DNA of 64,000 bases, from the NCBI GenBank assembly GCA_964424115.1, contig CAYRHN010000009.1:1-64000 (forward strand), given 5' to 3'. Origin of the DNA: CAYRHN01 sp964424115 (GTDB taxonomy: Bacteria > Chloroflexota > Anaerolineae > Anaerolineales > Anaerolineaceae). Below the pieces are notes generated by a model that saw nothing but the letters and a program-made list of their open reading frames with translations, was not told where the DNA came from and ran no database searches. This document shows, piece by piece, positions 1 to 7,388 of the stretch; within the stretch, counting starts at the first letter, position 1; the number at the start of each line of letters is the position of its first letter. A program made the translations under genes and the position numbers.

Positions 1-145
<145 letters not shown>

Positions 146-148
146 TAT

Positions 149-162
149 CACCTTTTCAGGTG
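149..162 (-). other. GNRA-capped hairpin at the 16S 5' processing site
   Basis: On the minus strand the sequence reads CACCT-GAAA-AGGTG, a 5-bp stem with a GAAA tetraloop, a few bases upstream of the mature 16S 5' end. A pre-rRNA processing stem is plausible there, but the true processing stem would pair with sequence beyond the 16S 3' end, which is not visible. Confidence 0.4.
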
Positions 163-210
163 TAAGTTACGGATAAAATCGACGAGGTACTATCTTCTTA
201 TCACTCTTCA

Positions 211-223
211 GTTGTTAAGGTGC
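211..223 (-). promoter_or_regulatory. boxA-like antitermination element in the rRNA leader
   Basis: The minus strand reads GCACCTTAACAAC, close to the E. coli rrn boxA core TGCTCTTTAACAA. It lies in the leader, between the promoter-proximal -10 (242-247) and the 16S 5' end, which is where Nus-factor antitermination sites of rRNA operons sit. The assignment rests on this similarity and position only. Confidence 0.5.
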
Positions 224-241
224 TGCTGCTTGCGAGGCCGT

Positions 242-270
242 ATTCTACCTGCTTCCGTCCAGATTGTCAA
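242..270 (-). promoter_or_regulatory. rRNA promoter P3 (proximal), TTGACA-17-TAGAAT
   Basis: On the minus strand, a perfect -35 hexamer TTGACA (265-270) is separated by 17 nt from TAGAAT (242-247). The -35 is preceded by CCC, as in the two promoters further upstream. It would start transcription about 90 nt before the 16S 5' end. Confidence 0.8.
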
Positions 271-470
271 GGGTTCTTTCAAACTTTGTCTGACAATCTT
301 TTTGGCGACAAAAATCCGATGTTTTCCTGGCACTGTTTGTGCAACTACTCATGCTGCGGTCAACATCGGCCTTTTTCGGTGCAGGTCCTTCAGGTACGAC
401 CCCAAGGACGTTTTCCACTTTGTTACTGGTCTGTCTCTTCGACGAAACCCTTTCAGGCTAACGGAGTCTA

Positions 471-498
471 ATTTTACTCGTTTTCCCGTGGTTGTCAA
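471..498 (-). promoter_or_regulatory. rRNA promoter P2 (middle), TTGACA-16-TAAAAT
   Basis: Minus strand: TTGACA at 493-498, a 16-nt spacer, and TAAAAT at 471-476, again in the context CCCTTGACA. It is the second of three stacked sigma-70-type promoters reading toward the 16S gene. The stretch between P2 and P3 contains no credible gene; the short ORFs there lie inside promoter DNA. Confidence 0.75.
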
Positions 499-602
499 GG
501 GCTTTCAGCCTTCGACTTTTTTCCTTGTTGCAAGCTCTGCCTATTCGCTTTTGAATGATCTGCTTTCGCGAGATCAGCTGCTTTTCGAACGCAGCGGGCT
601 GG

Positions 603-630
603 ATTATACCGCTTTACACGTGCGTGTCAA
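603..630 (-). promoter_or_regulatory. rRNA promoter P1 (distal), TTGACA-16-TATAAT
   Basis: Minus strand: perfect TTGACA (625-630) and perfect TATAAT (603-608) with a 16-nt spacer. Upstream of the -35 (about 640-690) are phased A/T-rich blocks built on repeated CTAATTT/AAATTAG words, resembling an UP element. This is the strongest promoter match in the window and fits an rRNA operon. Confidence 0.82.
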
Positions 631-727
631 GGGATTCCAGGGCCAATTTTAGACTAATTTCCGACCAATTTGGAACTAATTTTACCTTTTCTACGTTTTA
701 TCCCAAAAACATCCTCCTTGACCCGGA

Positions 728-736
728 TGGTATAAT
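728..736 (+). promoter_or_regulatory. Extended -10 promoter directly before the VanW gene (predicts a leaderless mRNA)
   Basis: TGGTATAAT at 728-736 is an extended -10 element. The ATG at 743 follows after only 6 nt, so the expected transcription start coincides with the start codon. No -35 match lies at 16-18 nt, and there is no room for a ribosome binding site. Confidence 0.65.
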
Positions 737-742
737 CTAATC

Positions 743-2632
743 ATGCGTACAACCGCCTATTTTCCTCCCTCAACCCATTCCCGCTCGCTGGTCGACCGGC
801 TGATCCTCACCCTAGGTCTGACTGCTTTGGGCGTCTTTGTAATCCTCCTCATCCTTGGGCTAGGCTTCCAACTCATCTATAGTGACCGCATCTTTCCTGG
901 TGTTGCGGTAGATGGGATCGACCTGTCCGGCCTGACCGTAAACGAGGCTGCTGCTCGCCTGGAGCAGAGTTTGGATTTTCCGCATCGCGGGAAGATCATA
1001 TTCCAATTTGAGCAGTCTACCTGGTCTGCCTCGCCGGCTGAACTGGGTCTCTACCTCGATCCCCAGGCTACCGCCCTGGCGGCTTACAATCAGGGGCGCG
1101 ACAGCAATCTATTTGATAACCTGGCCAATCAGATCCGGCTCTGGCGCAGCGGCAAGAATTTGACCCCTACCCTGGTGTTGGACGAGAGAATGGCATATTC
1201 CTTCATTATTAACAACCTTTCCAGCTCCATTAATCGTCCTGTGATTGAAGCCGCCCTTGGCTTGCAAGGCATGGATGTGATCGTGAATTCCGGGCAGATC
1301 GGGCGCGAGGTGAACATTCCCGCCACGCTCGAATTAGTCCGCCGACAGGTACAAAGCCTGCAGACCGGCGTGATCCCGGTGGTGGTGGATGAGTCCGCCC
1401 CGGTGGTGGTGGACGTCAGCCAGCAGGCCGAACTGGCTCGCCAGATCCTCAGCCAACCGCTTGTCCTGACCATGCCCGAAGGCCAGCCCGACCAGGCTGG
1501 ACCGTGGAGCTTTGATCCACAAACCCTGGCCGGCATGCTGCGCATCGAGCTGGTTGCCGCCGAGGGCGGCGCGCGCTACCAGGTCACCCTCGATAGTGAA
1601 GCCCTGCGTAGTTTTCTGAATAATCTCACCCAGCCCCTGGCCCTCTCCCCCGAAAATGCGCGGTTTATCTTCAATGACGAAACCGGGCAACTGGAAGTGC
1701 TCAAACCCGCGGTAATCGGGCGGCAGCTGGATGTGGAAACCAGTATCCAATCCATCCAGCAAAAGCTCACCTTGGGTCAGCACTCCATTCCGCTGGAATT
1801 CACCATCAATAAGCCGGCCGTTACCGACGACATGACCGGCGACCAGTTGGGCATCCGCGAGCTGGTGCATTCCGAAACTTCATATTTCTATGGTTCAGCA
1901 TCCTCGCGCGTTCAAAATATCCAAATTGCTTCGGCACGCTTCCACGGCCTGCTGATTGCTCCCGGCGAGACCTTCTCCATGTCAGACGCAATGGGCGATG
2001 TCAGCCTGGATAACGGTTACGCTGAAGCGTTGATCATTATCGGCGGGCGTACCATTAAGGGCGTCGGCGGCGGGGTATGCCAGGTAAGTACTACGCTTTT
2101 CCGCGCTGCCTTCTTTGCTGGTTTCCCAATTGTTGAACGGCATGCTCATGCATATCGCGTCTCTTATTACGAAAAGGTCAAGGGCAACCGGATCGACCCC
2201 AATCTGGCCGGGTTGGACGCCACCGTCTATTTTCCGTTGGTGGATTTCAAATTCACCAACGACACCCCTTACTGGCTGCTCATGGAAACCTATGTCAATC
2301 CTTCCAGCTCCAGCCTCACCTGGAAGTTTTACTCTACTAAAGATGGGCGCAGCGTAGATTGGACCACCACTGGCCCCACCAACAAAACACCTGCCCCTGA
2401 TCCTGTATACCGTGAAAACCCCGACCTATCTAAGGGCGAGATCAAGCAGGTGGAATGGCCTTCGGAGGGTGCGGATATCCTGGTCAATCGCAGCGTATAC
2501 CGCGACGGAGCGCTCTATTTCCAGGATAGTTACAGCACCCATTACCAGCCTTGGGGGGAAGTGTTTGAATACGGCCCTGGCACCGAAGGCATCCCGACCC
2601 CCAACAGCTCGAATAGCTCATCCACGCCTTAA
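743..2632 (+). CDS. VanW family protein with peptidoglycan-binding-like domains
   Basis: A 629-residue envelope protein. Residues about 25-50 form one membrane anchor, so the rest is probably outside the cell. The segment after it (FPGVAVDGIDLSGLTVNEA) matches the putative peptidoglycan-binding repeat seen in YoaR/VanW proteins, and a second similar block follows. The VanW domain occupies about 370-520, with the hallmark GGGVCQVSTTLFRA near residue 440. The C-terminus ends in a Pro/Ser/Asn-rich tail. VanW was first seen in vancomycin-resistance clusters but is widespread and its biochemical function is not settled, so resistance should not be inferred. The start is fixed by the -10 six bases upstream. 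It lies divergently from the rRNA operon and precedes Trm112-like and LCP genes. Confidence 0.88.
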   Translation: MRTTAYFPPSTHSRSLVDRLILTLGLTALGVFVILLILGLGFQLIYSDRIFPGVAVDGIDLSGLTVNEAAARLEQSLDFPHRGKIIFQFEQSTWSASPAELGLYLDPQATALAAYNQGRDSNLFDNLANQIRLWRSGKNLTPTLVLDERMAYSFIINNLSSSINRPVIEAALGLQGMDVIVNSGQIGREVNIPATLELVRRQVQSLQTGVIPVVVDESAPVVVDVSQQAELARQILSQPLVLTMPEGQPDQAGPWSFDPQTLAGMLRIELVAAEGGARYQVTLDSEALRSFLNNLTQPLALSPENARFIFNDETGQLEVLKPAVIGRQLDVETSIQSIQQKLTLGQHSIPLEFTINKPAVTDDMTGDQLGIRELVHSETSYFYGSASSRVQNIQIASARFHGLLIAPGETFSMSDAMGDVSLDNGYAEALIIIGGRTIKGVGGGVCQVSTTLFRAAFFAGFPIVERHAHAYRVSYYEKVKGNRIDPNLAGLDATVYFPLVDFKFTNDTPYWLLMETYVNPSSSSLTWKFYSTKDGRSVDWTTTGPTNKTPAPDPVYRENPDLSKGEIKQVEWPSEGADILVNRSVYRDGALYFQDSYSTHYQPWGEVFEYGPGTEGIPTPNSSNSSSTP

Positions 2633-2680
2633 ATGCCTTGTGGTAAAATAAACGTTTGAACAAAACGCAAGGAGAAGCTA

Positions 2681-2905
2681 ATGACATTAAAAACCGAATT
2701 GTTGAATATTCTACGCTGCCCGGTCTGCGTACATGAAAAAGACGAACCCCTGCACTTGCACCGCGAAAGCTGGTTAATTTGTGGCGTCTGCGGGCGAAAA
2801 TATCCCATTGTCGAGGGGATCCCGGTCATGTTGATCAGCGAGGGTGATAAATGGATTGCCACTGCCGTGGATGATCTTCCTGTTCCGCCGCCCGCGATCG
2901 ACTAA
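2681..2905 (+). CDS. Trm112-like zinc-ribbon protein
   Basis: A 74-residue protein with two CxxC pairs (CPVC near residue 12 and CGVC near 35) followed by YPIVEGIPVML, the typical Trm112/YcaR layout. In yeast and archaea, Trm112 activates methyltransferases by binding them; in bacteria many such proteins have unknown partners. A good Shine-Dalgarno (AAGGAG) lies 6 nt before the ATG, and a TAAAAT -10 lies at 2644-2649. The LCP gene starts 4 nt after its stop, so the two are co-transcribed. A related zinc ribbon is fused to a methyltransferase at 46334. Confidence 0.85.
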   Translation: MTLKTELLNILRCPVCVHEKDEPLHLHRESWLICGVCGRKYPIVEGIPVMLISEGDKWIATAVDDLPVPPPAID

Positions 2906-2909
2906 TTCT

Positions 2910-4316
2910 ATGACAGTACCAAAGATCTCGTCCAAACGCCTGAACCTGGGCGTCCTTCTTGCGTTCGTACTCCTGGGCGCCATTATTGCTGTCCTTGCTT
3001 TTGGATTCGTCAAGAATCTGATCGCAACTTGGTCGATCAGCGATATTGGTGGGGCGCCGGTGATTGAAGGCACTGCCCAACCCACCCCCACCCTGCAGGC
3101 CGGCGAAACCCCAATGCCAACTCCTGTTTCCACCAGCCAACCCCTACCGGAAGCCCTTGCCAAACCATGGGACGGCAAAACCCGCGTCACGGTGCTGGTG
3201 ATGGGTTTGGATTACCGCGATTACATTGCGGGGGACATTCCCCGTACCGACACGATGATGCTGGTCACCTATGACCCGATCACCAATTCCGTCGGGTTGC
3301 TTTCCATCCCTCGCGATCTGTGGGTGAACATTCCGGGTTACAAATATGACCGGATCAACACGGCCTATTTTTTCGGTGAAGCAAACAAATTACCCGGGGG
3401 TGGGCCAGGAAAAGCTGTTGAGACTGTTGAACAGTTGCTGGGTATCGACATTAACTATTATGCCCAGATTGACTTTGGTGCCTTTGTCCAATTCATCGAC
3501 GAAATTGGCGGCGTGATCGTGGATGTACCCGAAACCATCACGATCGATCAGCGCGGTGACCTGCCCAAAGTCAAGATCGAGCCCGGGCAATACACCTTGA
3601 ACGGCGAACTGGCCCTGGCCTACGCCCGCAGCCGCAAGAGCCAGGGGGGAGATTTCGACCGCGCCCAGCGCCAGCAACAGGTCATCATGGGGGTCTATAA
3701 GCGCGTGATCGAGCCGGAATACTGGTCGCTCATGCTTTCCAAGTGGGACACTTTGTACAAGATCATCTCCGAGGGGGTGCATACCAACCTGACCCTCGAC
3801 CAGGCAATTTCATTGGCAGTTAAAGCTCGTGATATTCCAATTGAAAACATTCAAAAAGGCGCGATCGGTGCCCAGCAGATCTTGATGACCACCATCAACG
3901 GCGCGGATGTGCTGATCCCCTTACCAGACAAGATCCGCGTATTGCGAGACGAGATCTTCAACACCAGCGGAGCCAGCGGACCTGCCGCGGTGGGGATCAA
4001 CGCTCTGGAACTGGCCAAGAACGAACGGGCGCGCGTGACCATCCAAAACGGCACCTATGTTCAGGGCCTGGCCACCCGCACCAGCGATTACTTTGACAAC
4101 ATAGGCCTGAATAAGCCCACCGTCTCGGATGCCAGCCAAAGCTACGCCGGCACCACAATGTATATCTATGGCAACACCCCTTATACCGCAGCTTATCTGG
4201 CAGATATGATGAATATTCCAACTGTCAATGTCATCAGCCAATTTACTCCCGATACCCAGGTTGATATCCTGATCATTTTGGGTAATGATTGGGCAAATAA
4301 TAACCCCCTGCCATGA
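2910..4316 (+). CDS. LCP (LytR-CpsA-Psr) family protein with LytR_C domain
   Basis: A 468-residue protein with a short cytoplasmic N-terminus, a membrane segment at about 13-35, and a Pro/Thr linker. The LCP catalytic domain (about 90-260) contains the Asp/Arg signatures DYRDY, PRTDTMML and SIPRDLWVNIPG, then the helix region DRINTAYFFG. LCP enzymes attach lipid-linked polymers to peptidoglycan outside the membrane. The C-terminal block from about 370 (RVTIQNGTYVQGLA) is a LytR_C domain. The ATG at 2910 was chosen because it lies 4 nt after the Trm112-like stop and gives the expected cytoplasmic N-terminus; longer starts overlap that gene. Confidence 0.9.
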   Translation: MTVPKISSKRLNLGVLLAFVLLGAIIAVLAFGFVKNLIATWSISDIGGAPVIEGTAQPTPTLQAGETPMPTPVSTSQPLPEALAKPWDGKTRVTVLVMGLDYRDYIAGDIPRTDTMMLVTYDPITNSVGLLSIPRDLWVNIPGYKYDRINTAYFFGEANKLPGGGPGKAVETVEQLLGIDINYYAQIDFGAFVQFIDEIGGVIVDVPETITIDQRGDLPKVKIEPGQYTLNGELALAYARSRKSQGGDFDRAQRQQQVIMGVYKRVIEPEYWSLMLSKWDTLYKIISEGVHTNLTLDQAISLAVKARDIPIENIQKGAIGAQQILMTTINGADVLIPLPDKIRVLRDEIFNTSGASGPAAVGINALELAKNERARVTIQNGTYVQGLATRTSDYFDNIGLNKPTVSDASQSYAGTTMYIYGNTPYTAAYLADMMNIPTVNVISQFTPDTQVDILIILGNDWANNNPLP

Positions 4317-4322
4317 TTTTGC

Positions 4323-4351
4323 TTGACGCCACCGTTTGGTTATGCTACTAT
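4323..4351 (+). promoter_or_regulatory. Promoter TTGACG-17-TACTAT of the LysM lipoprotein gene, with structured leader
   Basis: TTGACG (4323-4328), 17 nt, TACTAT (4346-4351). The predicted leader of about 85 nt holds two small hairpins: CCCCC/GGGGG (4392-4410) and AAGGC/GCCTT (4416-4429). The second ends right beside the Shine-Dalgarno AAAAGGAG (4431-4438), so leader folding could influence translation. No known riboswitch class was recognised. Confidence 0.55.
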
Positions 4352-4444
4352 CATAAATAATTCAATTTTGCGCATAGAAATTCATAGTACGCCCCCGCGC
4401 AATCAGGGGGTGGGAAAGGCCCAAGCCTTTAAAAGGAGCATGAC

Positions 4445-5116
4445 ATGAAACAAAAGAGTGTGTATTTGATCCTGATCGCCGTTCTCTTGGCCGTTGCCCT
4501 GGCCGCCTGCGAATTACCTGCCTCGCGCGCTCCCGGAAGCGATACGAATACTTCCGCGGCCACCCCTACCGCAGAGATCTCATTTCCCACTCCCAAGGAA
4601 ACCGAGAACTCGGTCGCGTTGATCCTGACCCAGACTGCAATGGCCAACCAGACGCCGGCCGTGGTAGTGTCTACACCTACTCCGCAAGTGGTTGTGCAAA
4701 CGCCCCAAACCCAGGCAGCCACTCCCACCCCGGTGATTGTCCAGCCGGATGCAAGCTGGTCGCCCACCCCCGGTCTCCCCCAGACCTATGCGCTGCAAAG
4801 TGGTGAATTCCCCTACTGCATTGCCCGGCGATTTAACCTGGATTTTGCCGCCTTCCAGAATGCCAATCCCAATGTTAATTTCAGCGGCGGCAAATTCTCT
4901 CCTGGCCTGACCCTCAACATTCCCTCCGGTACCAGTTGGAACGCCGGTGCACGCGCCTTGAAGGCTCACCCAACCACCTATACGGTCGCTGCGGGCGATA
5001 CGATTTACATTGTGGCCTGCAAATTTGGGGATGTGGATCCTAACGGAATCATTGCCGTCAATGCCCTGCAATCCCCATATACCCTGACTGCCGGCAAGAC
5101 GATCAAGATTCCCTAG
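4445..5116 (+). CDS. Lipoprotein with two LysM domains
   Basis: 223 residues. The signal peptide ends in a lipobox with Cys at about residue 22 (ALAAC), so the protein should be lipid-anchored on the outer face of the membrane. A Thr/Pro/Gln-rich linker follows (about 25-110). Two LysM-like modules come next: one from TYALQSGEFPYCIARRF, and one from TYTVAAGDTIYIVACKF ending in KTIKIP. Each carries an internal Cys pair not usual in LysM. LysM binds glycan chains such as peptidoglycan. A strong Shine-Dalgarno precedes the ATG, and a perfect hairpin terminator follows the stop. Confidence 0.87.
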   Translation: MKQKSVYLILIAVLLAVALAACELPASRAPGSDTNTSAATPTAEISFPTPKETENSVALILTQTAMANQTPAVVVSTPTPQVVVQTPQTQAATPTPVIVQPDASWSPTPGLPQTYALQSGEFPYCIARRFNLDFAAFQNANPNVNFSGGKFSPGLTLNIPSGTSWNAGARALKAHPTTYTVAAGDTIYIVACKFGDVDPNGIIAVNALQSPYTLTAGKTIKIP

Positions 5117-5141
5117 ATCCAAGCTTCATATCTCATCCATC

Positions 5142-5185
5142 GCGGGGTTTTGGTAAACAGGTTAGTTTACCAAAACCCCATTTTT
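5142..5185 (+). terminator. Intrinsic terminator after the LysM lipoprotein
   Basis: A perfect inverted repeat GGGGTTTTGGTAAAC / GTTTACCAAAACCCC with a 6-nt loop is followed by ATTTTTAC. The stem is long and A/T-rich at its tip, and the T-run follows directly. It sits in the gap before the NUDIX gene and excludes the in-frame ATG at 5150 as a start. Confidence 0.85.
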
Positions 5186-5200
5186 ACAGAAGGTGCTTGC

Positions 5201-5731
5201 ATGGATTTTAAGGTTATAAATAAAAAGCGGGTTTTCCACGGGCATGCGTTTGACGTCGAGCTGGTTACTTTTCACCTCCCAGACGGTCAGGAGCGCACCT
5301 ACGATCTGGTCAGCCACCGCGGCTCAATTACCTTGGTGCCAGTCGATGAACAAGGACGCCTGCTATTTGTCAGCCAGTATCGGCTGGGGGCAGGAACCAC
5401 CCTGCTGGAACTTCCAGCCGGAGTATTAGAACCTGACGAAGATCCATTGGAAGGCGCCGGGCGCGAATTGCGCGAAGAAACCGGCATGGCTGCCCGCGAG
5501 ATATTGAAAATTGGCGAAATTTACCTGGCTCCAGGGTACTCCAGCGAGCACATGGTGATCTATCTGGCACGCGACCTGTATTCGAATCCGCTTCCAGCTG
5601 ATGTGGATGAATTCCTTAGTCTGGAAGCCATCCCGATCGAAGAGGCCTACCGCATGGCCACGACCGGTAGGTTTACAGACGGAAAAACCCTGGCAGCTTT
5701 ATTGCTGGCTAAATCTCATTTGATCGAATAA
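5201..5731 (+). CDS. NUDIX hydrolase, ADP-ribose pyrophosphatase type
   Basis: A 176-residue protein with a complete Nudix box from about 73 to 95: G..EPDEDPLEGAGRELREETGM fits G-x5-E-x7-REUxEExGU. The N-terminal part (VFHGHAFDVE, then a short beta domain) and the ELPAGVLE lead-in are typical of ADP-ribose pyrophosphatases (NudF/YffH-like), which split ADP-ribose to AMP and ribose-5-phosphate. The start at 5201 is chosen because the upstream ATG lies inside the terminator stem and AGAAGGTG precedes 5201. The next gene begins 3 nt after the stop. Confidence 0.88.
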   Translation: MDFKVINKKRVFHGHAFDVELVTFHLPDGQERTYDLVSHRGSITLVPVDEQGRLLFVSQYRLGAGTTLLELPAGVLEPDEDPLEGAGRELREETGMAAREILKIGEIYLAPGYSSEHMVIYLARDLYSNPLPADVDEFLSLEAIPIEEAYRMATTGRFTDGKTLAALLLAKSHLIE

Positions 5732-5734
5732 ACC

Positions 5735-7291
5735 GTGCGCCGCAAGTCCCTCCTCCTGCTGTTGATCCTCCCCTTTCTGCTCTACAGTCTGGGGCTCAGT
5801 CTGTTCTCGCTCGGTGGCTTCCCGGCGGATTTTGAGAGTGGAAAGTTTATGCCTTATCTGTCGGATAAACCGGTCGGTGAGGACGGCTATTATATGCTGA
5901 CTGTGGCCTGGAAAATCGCCGACGGGGAAGGGATTGTGTACAACGGCGGGCTGCCCACCACCGGTATCCAGCCACTCAGCACATTTCTCTATGCTGCGCT
6001 GGCTTTGTCCGTGCGCTGGTTTGGCGGCCAGCCTGCCGATTTCGCCCGCCTGACCATCCTTCTTAATGCCCTCAACATGCTCTTTTTCGCACATCTGGTC
6101 GGACGCATCAGCCGGCGGTTGGCCGGAAAAGACCCGGAGCAAGACCTGGCCTACTGGTTCGGTTTTGCTCTGGGTACGTTTAATTTTGGCCTTTTTCGTG
6201 CCTTCACCTACGGCCTGGAAACCGGCCTGTATTTGACCCTCCTGGCTGCTGCCATTTTGTTCACTCTCAACTTGAAGGATCAGCAGCCATCCTGGCGGCA
6301 AGCCCTGATATTTGGCGCCCTGGCCGGGCTGTGCGGCCTGACCCGGTTGGATTTTGGCATCATTTTCTTTTTCTTCCTGGGGATATCCCTGTTGCGCCGG
6401 CAATTCAACCTCCCCAAGGCGCTCCTGATTGGCGGCGTGGCCTTGCTGGTGGTAGCACCCTGGTTCCTCTATGTTCACACGGTAACCGGCAACTGGATGC
6501 CCTCCTCCGGTGGAGCGCAGTCAGCTTTGATCGATGCTGCCTCAGTTGGGCTGCGTTTGCGCAGTATGGGCGAGGCCATCCTGGGGCATTTGACCCCCTG
6601 GATGTACCTGAATGGTGGGATCATGGCGGTTCCGGCGCTCATTACTCTTGCAGCAGCCGGCTTGTTCTTCATCAGCCGCGCCGTGCGCAAGGCATGGAGG
6701 GTATCATTCACCGGCGAAAACCGCTTCTTTGTCACATGGGCAATATCCATCTTGCCGCTGATCATGATCTACGTGGTTTTCTTCTGGGCCACTCACTTCT
6801 ACGACCGCTACACAGCGCCCCTCCTGACCATCAGCCTGCCATTGATCGCCGCGTTGATGGCTGCCTGGTTGAGCGGGCGGTCGCGTTGGCTGGCGCGGGC
6901 TGTTGTGGCTGGGCTGGTGATAGCATTCTTCGGATGGAGCTATGCCAGCCTGCATACTGGACGGATCGGCAATTCCCATTCGGTCACAGCCGGTTATATC
7001 CAGCAATATTTTCCTGCTCCGACCCGTGTGGGGGTCTTCCAAAGCGGGGTGATCGGATTCTACAACCCTAATGTGATCAACCTGGACGGCAAGGTCAACC
7101 AGGCAGCCCTGGATGCTACCGCTGCGGGGCGCATGGAGCAATATCTGGACGAACAGGCAATCACTGTCTTGATCGACTGGCCCTCGTATCTGCGCAAGGG
7201 GGTAAAGGAAGACTACTTGAAAGCCAATTGGCTGCCGTGCGAACACGTGGTTCCCGGCGGCGCCACGCTGTGTTACCAACGCAAGCCATGA
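5735..7291 (+). CDS. Polytopic membrane protein, GT-C/GT39-like glycosyltransferase
   Basis: 518 residues starting with GTG, 3 nt after the NUDIX stop. A first membrane segment is followed by an extracytoplasmic loop with GEDGYYMLTVAWKIADGEG, then about nine or ten further hydrophobic segments and a small soluble C-terminal domain (from about 420). This is the layout of dolichyl-phosphate-mannose-type (PMT/ArnT-like) GT-C enzymes, which use lipid-linked sugars on the outer face of the membrane. The acidic pair in the first loop (ED) could be the catalytic acid, but family membership is judged from topology and style only. It may modify the many Thr/Pro-rich lipoproteins nearby; that is inference. 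Confidence 0.65.
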   Translation: MRRKSLLLLLILPFLLYSLGLSLFSLGGFPADFESGKFMPYLSDKPVGEDGYYMLTVAWKIADGEGIVYNGGLPTTGIQPLSTFLYAALALSVRWFGGQPADFARLTILLNALNMLFFAHLVGRISRRLAGKDPEQDLAYWFGFALGTFNFGLFRAFTYGLETGLYLTLLAAAILFTLNLKDQQPSWRQALIFGALAGLCGLTRLDFGIIFFFFLGISLLRRQFNLPKALLIGGVALLVVAPWFLYVHTVTGNWMPSSGGAQSALIDAASVGLRLRSMGEAILGHLTPWMYLNGGIMAVPALITLAAAGLFFISRAVRKAWRVSFTGENRFFVTWAISILPLIMIYVVFFWATHFYDRYTAPLLTISLPLIAALMAAWLSGRSRWLARAVVAGLVIAFFGWSYASLHTGRIGNSHSVTAGYIQQYFPAPTRVGVFQSGVIGFYNPNVINLDGKVNQAALDATAAGRMEQYLDEQAITVLIDWPSYLRKGVKEDYLKANWLPCEHVVPGGATLCYQRKP

Positions 7292-7388
7292 TGAATGGGG
7301 ATATTTTGCACTAAATTCCTTCTAATGCAAAGGCTGTCTGGTTTTGTTATACTGTAAAAAACCATTTGGCAACAAAAGGAGGTATTCC

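Noticed and set aside
212..740. Short plus-strand ORFs of 61-146 codons upstream of the VanW gene
   Set aside because: They lie inside the rRNA promoter region, lack Shine-Dalgarno sites, and their sequences are not protein-like.
743..2632. Vancomycin resistance from the VanW gene
   Set aside because: VanW domains are common in bacteria without resistance, and no vanH/A/X or regulator is nearby.
4352..4444. A riboswitch in the leader of the LysM lipoprotein gene
   Set aside because: Two small hairpins are present but none of the conserved cores of known riboswitches could be matched.
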